The notes below the pieces were generated by a model that was not told the DNA's origin, ran no database searches, and worked only from the letters and a program-made list of their open reading frames with translations. The position numbers and the translations under genes were made by a program. A stretch of 64,000 nt of DNA from Whalleya microplaca (taxonomy: Eukaryota > Ascomycota > Sordariomycetes > Xylariales > Xylariaceae), in NCBI GenBank assembly GCA_022497155.1, contig MU385728.1, forward strand, positions 1 to 64,000. The letters run 5' to 3'. Position 1 is the stretch's first letter; every line of letters starts with the position of its first letter. Positions 24,427-34,500 of the stretch are shown in pieces.

Positions 24427-24560
24427 TTTATTATAAAGCTGCTTTTAAACTAATATAATTATAATATATTAGGTATTACGTTTATAGCTTAAAGCTAACG
24501 TTATTAAAAAGCTAAATTCTTTTTTTTATTTTATTGCAGAAAAGAAAAAAAATTACAAGT
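24427..24560 (+). pseudogene. hAT transposase remnant, extreme C-terminus
   Basis: Directly after the Gypsy B duplication, the + strand reads L.SCF.TNIIIIY.VLRL, fitting the last hAT block (RxxLxxxxIxxxQxLRxW). This confirms that Gypsy B split a transposase exon. About 210 bp of AT-rich tail follows before the unmutated hAT right end at about 24776. Confidence 0.6.
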
Positions 24561-24892
24561 TTTTTAGGTTAACTGACGACAAATTGGCGGAGCGGGTAAA
24601 AAAATAGCTAAACTTTATTAAATTAGTTTATAATTAAAATAACGTAAGTATAAATAACCTTAGTTTAAAAATTTAGTTAATAATAATAAAATAAATAAAA
24701 GGTTAAAAAAGCGGAGGCTTAATAGGAGTAATAGGGGTAAATATAAATAGCTTTAATTCGGTAGCCTAATATTACTTAATCTACGTCTACCTGGTATATA
24801 CCTACCCTATATAACCTTCCCGTAGATCTATTCCACATAACTCTATCGTGGAATAAGGCCTATCCACTCCATTCGAGGCGTTGGTGGAGTGG

Positions 24893-24921
24893 GTGGAGTG
24901 GATTACAACCTTGTCGGACAG
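24893..24921. repeat. hAT right terminal inverted repeat and target-site duplication
   Basis: The 21-bp inverted repeat (24893-24913, ending GGATTACAACCTTG) is the exact reverse complement of 1076-1096. TCGGACAG follows at 24914-24921 and matches 1068-1075. Confidence 0.93.
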
Positions 24922-25021
24922 TGACCTCAGTTGGGTAAATTTTACGGCGGAAGCCTCCGCGGCAGCTGCTGCGGTGATAAAGCATGACTTTAGGACATCA
25001 ACAGTTGATGGTTATGTGTGA
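24922..25021 (+). pseudogene. Membrane protein of unknown function, 3' part
   Basis: If one copy of TCGGACAG and the hAT are removed, the codons ending at 1075 join in frame to this stretch, which adds about 33 residues (LSWVNFTAEASAAAAVIKH...) and a TGA at 25019-25021. The frame closing with plausible residues on the far side of a 23.8-kb insertion supports both the target duplication and the gene assignment. With the insertion in place the message would read into the hAT end and stop after about 16 further codons. Confidence 0.72.
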
Positions 25022-25355
25022 AAGGCTAGACTATGGGTCTATAGAACCTATTCTCAAGCCCTCAATCTTTCCCTCCACTCATCATTCATTTTCGTGGTAT
25101 TCGATTCTGACGTAGCTTAAAGATGGCACACAATGGTGTTTTGAGTTGGGTCACATCTTTTCCAGCATGCACCAAACTGGCCGCCAAGATATAAGTATCA
25201 TATGCTTAGCGAGGGCTGAGCAGCCACGCACCATTTTCGAGAGCACTGGTGTCGAGTCAGCAATACTCCTGGCATATAGTCGACATCTTATCTAACTACT
25301 TTTCCCGTTATGCACTGCTGATGATTATATCACTTGACAACTCAATGCTTTTACT
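25022..25355. other. Intergenic, nothing recognised
   Basis: The sequence returns to normal composition. I see no coding frame, RNA gene or repeat. Confidence 0.5.
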
Positions 25356-25893
25356 ATGGAACCAATACCAGGTGAATATACTTTTACCAGGCAGCTAGTC
25401 GAAGAGATATGGAATCATGGTAGGGGGGTCGCTGTGTCACAATTCAGATTCCCCGATGTCACCAGCCCTGACCAGAGCGTTCATTGCCAAGACTTCTATT
25501 GCAAAGATGGCGAGAGGCAACTAGAAGAATATCGCGTTTGTGATTTAGATGACCGACCACTTCTCTACGATCTTCTTTGCGCATTTTGGTCAAAATTTCG
25601 AGGCCGCAGGAACATTATATCCCGTCGGTAAAGCTGTCACTCTGCTTGAAAGACTGCCACCCTCCCCCCCCAAGCCACATTGTCCTTATTTTGGAACTGA
25701 TACTGAAGGATTATACGCCTCTACACTCACTATACGGATGATATCACTTCATTATTTGGATCATGTAGCTAATTCATTTGCTGGGGTTAAGGAGTCCTCG
25801 GCATCCCCCGAGGTACTCATTCTACATGAAATAGAACTAATCCTTCGAAACAATTCCCCAATGCTGGATTCGAATAAACGTCTAGCTAACTGA
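25356..25893 (+). pseudogene. Unknown protein, frameshifted
   Basis: Two overlapping frames together make one plausible protein of about 178 residues. The first (from ATG 25356) gives MEPIPGEYTFTRQLVEEIW...CDLDDRPLLYDLLC; at about 25,575-25,585 coding character moves to the next frame (HFGQNFEAAGTLYPVGKAVTLLERL) and runs to a stop at 25893. A single-base loss in the run TGCGCATTTTGG would explain it. No signal peptide, membrane segment or known motif is visible, and I do not recognise the family. An undetected intron is the alternative to a frameshift. Confidence 0.4.
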
Positions 25894-26148
25894 AAGTAGG
25901 ATTGGTATAGGAATGCAACATTCGAATGAAGGAAAGCTTGGCACATTCGTCATATTCTATACTTCGACAAAAACCGTAATACCGAGTCATAAGCTTCTTG
26001 ATGATCTTTCTTATCTATAGTGAAAGTATACCAGATGAAAAATTCGACTCAATAGTGTATCGCCTTAATATCTTTCCTCGTTTGCTGCGAAACCGTCAAG
26101 AGAGATAAAAGGATGGTATCGAGACCATTGCGTAGTCCAATTGACGGT

Positions 26149-26493
26149 TTAGGCCGTCTCAGGCCATAGGCCTCCGTCATCTCTTCCAAATAGATTGATT
26201 AAGAATCGAAGAAAATATTTTCCAGTTGTTCGTAAAATATCTAGTAGAGACGGTCTCAAGTGCGACGCCACTTCTACCCACTCATCCATCCGGAAAAAAG
26301 ATATATAACCCACGCTAATAGTAAATCCAATAGAGATGATGGCTTTTAAGGTATGATGGTCTGGGTCAGGGTACGAAGAACGGATAACCCCGAGGGCCTC
26401 CAACATGAGGAGGATTGTCAGTGACAATGAGGCGCCATAGAGGCCGAATGGCAAACTGTCAGCGAAGAGGTCATAGGCACTCGTTGAGGGCAT
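26149..26493 (-). CDS. Small putative membrane protein
   Basis: This is a 114-residue frame from ATG 26493 to TAA 26149. It has two hydrophobic stretches, about residues 15-38 (FGLYGASLSLTILLMLEALG) and 49-68 (LKAIISIGFTISVGYISFF), a charged linker and a basic C-terminal part containing LRTTGKYFLRFLINLFGRD. I do not recognise the family. It lies in a gene-poor zone and lacks independent support, so it may be a relic of a longer gene. No intron signals are obvious. Confidence 0.4.
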   Translation of the reverse strand: MPSTSAYDLFADSLPFGLYGASLSLTILLMLEALGVIRSSYPDPDHHTLKAIISIGFTISVGYISFFRMDEWVEVASHLRPSLLDILRTTGKYFLRFLINLFGRDDGGLWPETA

Positions 26494-27892
26494 TATGTAG
26501 CGTAGCGTGATGGTGTTAGATTATTTTAAGAAACAACTGATGATCTTCTGATGATCTTGCTGCACTTTGTCTCTGCTGTGCCGGTGCTAAGCTCTTGGTC
26601 GGGATTCTTTTGAGCAAAAATGGAAAGGTTGGAACTTGATGTAATCAGGAAGATGCGCAATGAGACGCTTCCTAGGTTATATATCCGTTTAGTAGGAGTA
26701 AAATTGATGGACTGGAAGAATAGAAGGTAGAAGTGTTGTCTGATCCTATCTGTGCTTTCGAAGCAGGCTTGAACCAACAATGCTTGCTGATTGGGCATTC
26801 ATTCCTCGGTACCAAGATATGCCTAAGGCTGAGAACTTGTCGACCAACAGACTGTGTATGTACCATGTACACCATGCTTTCTGATAATTCTCTATATGAG
26901 GCACAGTGTGTGTGTCGAGCTTGAAGATGTTATATAGCTGAAATGCGTCATGCGAGAAATATATGATGCTGATAAGAAGCATATTAGCTATTAATTCTAG
27001 TATACAGGGCCGTTTATTTCTGTAGATAGCCGTGGCATGCTTACTTGAAAGACGACCAACTTTGCAATCCCTTAAATTGACGTATGCATAGACCTTCTAG
27101 TTCTAATACAAGAAATCTGGTATCTATTCTCGTTGATTCAGGAGTACCCCTCGAGTATTCCGGTTAATTCTGATCGAGTAAATCATTTTCGGGGAATTTT
27201 GGCTATTCAGCCTACCACTGGTGTGAGGAATTCGCATGTAACCTTTATCACAGTTATTGTGTGTATACTTATCATTTAAGATCTACCGTGATCCCAACTA
27301 GTAAATTAAGTGTTATTACTATCTAAGTGATCTTGCCCTAGAGGGTGAGAAGATCTCTTTCAAATACTAAGCGCTCGGATATACTTACTATTACTCGAGC
27401 TCCATACAAAAAAGGGGTAACTGGCAATTGCCCCTATCGTTAACGGATTACAGGGATGTGTGGCTACGATAATTCAGGTGGCTGGTAATGCCCTTGCTAT
27501 GTAGGTAGTCTAGTTTTATATATATAAGTTATAAGACACAATTTCACGTGTTTATTGATGTAGACCTCTACTTGAAAAATATAATTCCAGGTATAGTAAA
27601 TTAGGCTAGATAAGCTCTAAGGCTTTGCATTCGCCCTTTAGATACTCCGACTCTCTATCAATATAAGAAGTCGCGGTAGTGCCGATTTTTCTATCATATG
27701 TAGCAGACCGAGATGGTAAGAAAGTCCCAGGGACATTACAGCTAGATGCCTAAGTCTTCAATTTGACATAATTTAATGCGTTTGGCGTAGATAGTTGATA
27801 TTCAAAACTCAATCTTATAGCTATAACAATGGGTAACTTTGCTAGAATCTATTTCGTCACCCAGTTTATCCCTAACTACTATCAGGCAACGG
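26494..27892. other. Intergenic, nothing recognised
   Basis: This is moderately AT-rich DNA with only short overlapping frames on both strands. None shows codon bias, a domain or conserved motif. No RNA gene or transposon ends are seen. Confidence 0.5.
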
Positions 27893-28174
27893 TTATGGTG
27901 TGGTCAGAGAGCTGCCATAGCCACCGGATTCATCAGAATTCAGTTCATTGTCAGCTTCATATCCATGGTTATTGCCTAAGAGGTTGGTCCGTACAGTCCA
28001 GTAATTGTCCTGCCATCTGTCAGCGAGATGGTTGTAGACGTCTGTTTCTACAGATAGGTGACTCATTATCAGCCATATTACTCCAAGGCTTATTGTGCAT
28101 ACGAGTAAGATACCGATGAGTATCATGTCAATAGTTACTAGGTTGAAAGTGAGCCCCTGTTGGTTTGCTGACAT
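27893..28174 (-). CDS. Small single-span membrane protein (putative)
   Basis: This is a 93-residue frame from ATG 28174, with A at -3 (AAACAATG). Residues 13-38 (TIDMILIGILLVCTISLGVIWLIM) form one clear membrane segment; the rest is hydrophilic and acidic with YEADNELNSDESGGYGSS near the end. The layout suggests a short N-terminus, one membrane helix and a polar tail. Function and family are unknown to me. Like 26149-26493 it is a minus-strand small membrane protein, but the two are not clearly similar. Confidence 0.4.
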   Translation of the reverse strand: MSANQQGLTFNLVTIDMILIGILLVCTISLGVIWLIMSHLSVETDVYNHLADRWQDNYWTVRTNLLGNNHGYEADNELNSDESGGYGSSLTTP

Positions 28175-28406
28175 TGTTTTCCACCTCCTTGGAGTTGCGT
28201 ATATTCCTTGGAGATACAGTTTAGTTCAGTTAATAATATTTACGGTATATTTAGTTCAATAAGTTCGCAAAAACTTATGCTTACCCAGTGTTGGCCATGT
28301 AAGGATTCGTTAGTCGAGAATGCATTTGACTTGAGGCCCACAGCTGATGCTTTTAATGGAAGTTGAACATAGCTATTGTTGTATACCAAGGGTTAGTACC
28401 TTTTAG

Positions 28407-28879
28407 TGTCTGTGGTGTTCTCACTTTTAATGACATTGTTCTTTATAGTTATCAATCAGATAGCCGAAATTAATCACGATATAGCTGCTGATAACAATGT
28501 TCAAAGGATCAATGCACCGAAAAAGACAAAGACCAAAAACGATCGGTAAGACTTTCTTATTAAGTCTCAGTTAACCTGGCAAAAAAGAAAAAAAATTATT
28601 TAAAATAAAATAAAAAAAGTTAGCGCTATTATATTTATTGGTGCAACAGGGATTCCATGGTACTCTGTATTATGCAGCCCCCTAATCGGCGTCCTCATGG
28701 TCCTATCTTGCTTCACGGTCCAGACATGCCTACCGCACAGAATGTGGGATTTCAACCAGAAGTGGCTCGACTTCACTCTATTCAAACAGAAGCAGCTTGC
28801 ATCCTTCACCATGGGGCCTTTCTTTGTTATGCAATTAACTATTCTTTGGCTGCTGATGCAAATTAAAGCGCAGGATTAG
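28407..28879 (+). CDS. 3' end of an unknown multi-span membrane protein (two exons visible)
   Basis: Two exons join well. Exon 28407-28545 encodes a hydrophobic run (VSVVFSLLMTLFFIVINQIAEIN) and a Lys-rich loop ending KTKTKNDR. An intron at 28546-28623 (GTAAGA...GTTAG, branch AGTTAAC) follows; it contains an A/T-only stretch. Exon 28624-28879 continues in frame with AIIFIGATGIPWYSVLC, a second hydrophobic segment (GVLMVLSCF), then MWDFNQKWLDFTLFKQKQL, another hydrophobic segment (FFVMQLTILWLLM) and a stop. An upstream exon may end near 28360 (NAFDLRPTADAFNG). I do not recognise the family. Intact splice signals argue for a once functional gene; its 5' part was not found. Confidence 0.5.
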
Positions 28880-31574
28880 CTAACTTCTAACTTTTGCGAT
28901 GACTGAAGATGGGGATTATGGGGCCCTCTAAACTCCATATCGAGTATGGCTATGAATTCGGGTTTCCCATCCGATCTAGCCCCTTATCTCATCTCTGTCC
29001 TAACCAAACCAAAGTGGCATTAGCCGTTTCGTAAGTACATTCCTCTGGTTAGGCCATGTAATACATGTGTAAGCACTGAATGGACTCGTAGGCGGCTAAC
29101 AAACTTGCCTTACTCTGTAACTCAAGCATGGTTCTAGGCCGGATTATACCTGCTTAGAAGATCGATCTAACCGTTTCAGTGTAATCACAGTCTGCTCGTT
29201 GCTAGTTGCCTTGTCTATTTTGGCGCTATCGTTGTCTTTCAACTATTATGTCTCGATGGCAGGCATGATCATATTTGCTCTGGTATATCGGTTTATTAAC
29301 GGTATTATGGTTTCCTTGCTGATACCTGTGTAACCAAGTCAGGCAGCCTACATACACTCGGTCAGCGTTTCGGTACATTTCAAGCAGTTTTCGGGCTCAA
29401 TTGAGTACTGGGAGCCCTTTTCTGATAGCCTGCTCGCTCATTATGCCCTAGTTATGATGCTAACGTAGCACAGTTATTTGACTGGTATACCTCCCGCGGG
29501 CGTGGTTATCAACTCCCAAAACAATACTGATTACACGAGAGCGCAGGTTTTTCCGGCGTATGCTGTATGCTAAGCGGTGGCCTGCTTATAACATTGATGG
29601 ACCTTATAACGCAAATCCACAAGATTTGCAATGTTTAAGAGCTTTTCAGACTGGTTCAGACTACCACTACATAGTGGAGCACATGCCTTCGGCTTCATAC
29701 ATTCTTCAGGACTACTTAGTGTTATTAAGAAATCACCAATAGACTCTAGATATAGGAGATAGATACCTATAATAAGACAAGGGGATACGTCACATGGGAC
29801 GTCAGGCTGTGTGTGAATAAGAGTGACGAAAAGGCCAGTGTTGCTCTAGAATGAAGGTATTGTCTCTGTGTGTATGTGAAATATGGTGAGCTGTTGTTTC
29901 TACTGCCGTAAGGGATGAGGTGAGGTGAGGTTGTGCTGTTATCAGATATATGAAGTGTTGGGGTATCCTCCCATGATACCCACACTGGCAAATAAAAAAG
30001 GGATACTGAACTAGAATAAGCCGTGACGTACGAGGCAAATTTTCATTTTCTTTATCCCATAAAATGGACAGACGTTGTGAATAATTATTACCTGCGTTGG
30101 AAGAAGTGGTAGTGGTGGGGTACATAGTGAATAAATAGAGAGTTCTACGTAAGCTGCCTCGCGCCAGTCATAAATCCCACCTGGGTCGCCCTTCCTGAAT
30201 CCAACAGATTCCTAGTTAACTACACCCTCATTTTCCATGATTGTTGAAATCTTTGCTTCTCCAAGCAACAATTCACCCTGCATTTCGGGACCCAAATCCC
30301 TTGGTTGGTAATTACAGCATGTCGAAGGCGATAACTGAAGCGCCATCAACGCTTCATAAGAATCAGACTTTCAAGCTTTTCCCCTTCTAAGAATATCTTC
30401 ATGGTGATAATCTCGATAGTGATCTCGACAGTGATCTTGATTTGCGAAGTGTTCGCATTCCTCATAGCCGTAAGAGAATCTTGAAGACATAGTTAAGGTG
30501 AGACTTATCGAATAACGTCGCAAGGTGGCAGGTTGTCGAAAGAGTGTGTTGTGTAGTTAGGCAAGGGAGTCTCTTAGTTTTTGGGCTTCCAGACAGCTAG
30601 AATGTGATTTCCGCCGCAAAGCTCTGAAGTCTGTGGCTAAGGCGCGGGTGGTGGTTGTTAAGTGTGTTCAGAGCAATAGAAACAGTAAGCACGGATTACC
30701 AGGAACGAAATTACGGAGAACGTTGGATTTTTAGTTCCCTCAAACCTGGAGGTTGCTTGAGACTCTTATAAGCCCAACACCCCTCACTTTATGCACCATC
30801 TACATCATCGCAACTAGATCTAATTGCGACATTCATGCTGACAGGATGTAGCACGTTCATGACGTATGTGGCATTCTTGACCACCTGGGTAATTGCTCCT
30901 ACGTAACAAATTCTGTTCAATAAACCAATGAGAGTCAGGGCTGTCAAGGAGACTGCCCAGGTAGCAATCCTTTGAAGTCATTCCGATATAAATTACTCTA
31001 GTTATCTATAGGTTATGTTGTCGACATTCCATAGAGTTTATACCATATCAAATAAGCAAATAGAATAAATAACCAAGTTGCCTCGTTTTTCCGTGAATTG
31101 TTTATATTAACATGTATTCTTGTTGTTCGTAGATTATCCAGAGTCGAACATTTGATCTTACTAGAAAAGCTGACAAGCTGGCAAGGTTCTCTCAGATTAG
31201 GTGGATAGCTGACCTTTGCTTCTCACCTCATCATTTTGGTATAATATCAGTTACTACTTAGCCTACGCCGCTTCGCTGATAAGTCCCGTCACATGCCCAT
31301 GATAAGCGCCATCACAAACAGGCCTATCAGAAGATTTGGGGGGTTAAGGGGGTTCAGGGTTTCAGGGGCTTCAAGGGTAAAGTCCGGGATAACTTGGAGG
31401 GTTACTAATCAATTCAGTTCATGAATACCATCATGTTCAAAGAGAACTCGAATATAAATTGAACGAAATTGATGGAACCACAGCGCGCCAACTCGCAGTA
31501 CAATTCGTGCAGCTGAGGTAGCCTCACTCACTTGATGATCCTTCTGGCGCTACGCGCTTCCGACTCAAGGTACA
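28880..31574. other. Long intergenic stretch, nothing recognised
   Basis: I see no convincing coding frame, RNA gene or transposon terminus. Short frames at 29560-29742, 29767-29991 and 29802-30125 have no coding character. The end of the stretch contains the promoter of the ABC transporter; no clear TATA box was identified. Confidence 0.5.
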
Positions 31575-34500
31575 ATGGCATCGTCAACATGCTTTCCCAC
31601 TAGTGATAGGAACTTTGGCCCAAGAATCGATCCCTCTTGTCGCGCCTTTGACTTCACTCTCCTTTTCGAGGATATCTTTTTTGCATGTCTTCCGACTGCC
31701 GTTTTCCTTCCACTTCTGCCTTTCCACATCACGGTTTTGGCGAAGTCGCCCGCTGTGTGCTCAGTCAGATCGAAATTGCTGCTAGGAAAGCTAGTTAGGC
31801 ACCCCCTTCCTCAGACCCTTGTTGTCCCGCTACTGACAATTGCAAAGTCGACTTTGGCTGGCATTCTTGCAGCACAACTGGTACTCCTGATTCTTAGATC
31901 ACAGAAGACTGTTGCCCAAACAAGTGCATCATTGACCGCAGACTCACTGACAATTGTCGGAATTGCTGGTGTAGCATGGCTTTCTTATATCGATCACCAA
32001 CGCTCACTTCGCCCCTGCACTCTCATCAGCTTGTACCTTTCTGTGTTAGTCATACTAGATCTTGCAAGAGTCCGAACGCTATGGCTGACCGGAAGCACCA
32101 AGGGAGAGGCAGCTGCAATGACTGTGACATTGATCTTGACAGTGGCAGCGCTTTTGCTCGAGTCCGCTGAAAAGCGATCAAGTATCACAGAGGAGAAAAG
32201 GTTCGGCGCGCCGGAAGAGTATAGCGGATTTTGGACCCGTACTGCTTTTACCTGGCTGGTCACCACCTTTCGCGCTGGCTACTCGAAGGTAATCGTCCAA
32301 GATGACTTGCCGATCCTTGATACACGCCTTCAGAGTAGTGTGTTACGCAAGAGTCTTGTGAGCACGTGGGCAAAATGCAAGTACCCCTGCCGCGGTATAT
32401 AGTACCCAACTGACCATATATAGATGATCGTCGAGCGCGATATAATCTCCTTAAAGCATGTTTCCATGCCAATCTGTTCTCGTTCCTGTCTGGTATCCCG
32501 CCGCGGCTGTGCAAGACCGTGTTCTACTTCACGCAGCCGCTCTTGATCAATACTACAGTCTCATACGTAGCAGACGCCTCGGCAGACATTAGCTTCGGCC
32601 GAGCGTTAGTAGGGGCATGGGCTTTGGTGTTTCTCGGCATTGCAGTATAATCTGGTAGACTCTGATACGGCGACCAAAGAATACTGACCTCCATGCAGTG
32701 CTCGACGGCATTATTCTCTTATCAAACGACGCGATTCATTACTAGGGTCAAGGGAGGTCTCATTGGACTCATCTACCAGGAGACAATGAAGGCAAGGACA
32801 GTTGACCTCAGGGAAACCACCGCCATAGCCCTGATGGGCACGGATGTTGAGCGTATTGGTCAGAACTTCCAGTCAATTCACGAGATATGGGCTTCTGTTA
32901 TCGAGATTGGCGTGGCCATCTGGTTATTAGAACAGCAGGTCTTTTTAGCCTGTCTGGCACCAGTGGCTGTCATTGTTAGTACGTACATCATTTCAAAATG
33001 CTAGATAAATGCCAGCTAATGAAATACCCAGTTTCCATTGGTGTCACTACACCTATGTCTAATTCTATCAAGAAAGCACAGGTGGCCTGGATCGAAAAGG
33101 TTCAAGAGCGACTTCAAATCACCTCTACCATGCTTGATGACATGAAAGCCGTGAAAATGCTAGGACTCTCCAGTGTAATGTCTGACATAATCCAAACATT
33201 GCGACAAGTTGAGATACAAACATCCAAGGTCTACCGCAAGTTGATTGTCTGGAATGTCTTGCTATGTAAGATGCCAATCCGTCGTCTTTGATAATTTCTG
33301 CCTCTACTAAGTCTTCATAGCAGAATGCCCACAAAACATATCACCCCTAGCTACCTTTGCTGTCTACGTAATCATTGCGCTATACTGGAAGAATGCGTCA
33401 CTTCTAACCGCTCAGGCGTTTACCGCCATCGCCCTAATCAATCTCCTCACGACTCCAGTACTCCGGCTTGTTCAGCTCATGCCGCAGTTGCTACAATGTG
33501 TCGGCAGTATCGAGCGGATTCAGGAGTACTGCAACTATGCCAACGATGGCGCCGAGAACAATGAGTATAGCAGACCTAGCAATCGTGCTGGATCCTCCAT
33601 CAGTCTCCATTCTCTTACTCGCATAGGGCCAGCTCAGAGCGAAAATGACCAGAAGCACGCCACTACCCTAGAAAATAACAGTTTTACATGGGAAAAGTCG
33701 AAGACACCTTTCCTCAAGGACATCGACTTAAGAGTACCAATAGGCAGCGTCACTGTCTGTGTCGGAGCCGTCGGCAGTGGTAAGAGTATGCTGCTGGAGA
33801 GTATATTGGGTGAAACAATATCCAGTCTCGGCCCCGCCCCGAACCGTACTTCCTCTATCGCGTACTGCGCCCAGCAACCATGGCTGGAGAATGGCACAAT
33901 TCGGAGCAACATCATCGGTGTATCACAATGTGATTTAAAATGGTATCAGACGGTTAAATCAGCTTGCGGACTAGATGCGGATCTGCAGACCTTAGAAAGA
34001 AGTGACAAAACCGTCGTTGGCAGCAAGGGCCTCAATCTCAGCGGCGGACAAAAACAAAGAATTGTGAGTAAATCTTCTGAAGAACCTTCAGAACAGGTTT
34101 ATTCAATAATTATCTGACAGGCTCTGGCACGTGCCGTGTACTCGCGCAAGGATGTGGTTGTCCTTGATGACGTCTTTAGTGGTATGGATGCTCACACCGT
34201 AGACCTCGTCTCGCGGCGACTCCTAGGGAATGATGGTCTATTCCGCAAACGCGGCACGACAGTCATTCTGGCCACCCACAACCGTAGGTCTTCCAGGCTA
34301 CCTCAAAGTTTCCTGTTCTAATACTAACTAACCACAGATAAAATCATGAGTTTCGCTGATATTATTGTCGCTCTTGAGAACGGAAGGATAACCGAAATCG
34401 GAAGTCCGCAAGCGCCTCTATCCCACGATGGATATGTTGCGAAGCTTGGCTTTACTTTGCAAGGCGAAGAGCCTATCAGAGAGCATGCCGAGCATACCGA

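Larger units (their letters stand above)
1076..24913 (+). mobile_element. hAT transposon, RIP-mutated, enlarged to 23.8 kb by nested LTR elements
   Basis: The element is bounded by 21-bp perfect inverted repeats and an 8-bp duplication. Subterminal tracts related to AATC(C/T)ACGTCTAC occur at about 1170 and 24778. After removal of the lone LTR (3649-3956), the + strand Gypsy (5129-12613) and the - strand Gypsy (12940-24422), with their target duplications, about 4.55 kb remains, a usual size for an autonomous fungal hAT. A decayed transposase on + spans the remaining pieces. The outer 110-140 bp at each end keep ordinary base composition, while almost everything between about 1190 and 24775 is extremely AT-rich with nearly no CA or TG. 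The element sits inside the membrane-protein gene 96-1075 / 24922-25021. Confidence 0.9.

Noticed and set aside
1076..24913. A giant cargo-carrying element (Starship-like) or a 24-kb composite transposon
   Set aside because: The contents are ordinary LTR elements with their own duplications, and no tyrosine recombinase (DUF3435) or cargo gene is visible.
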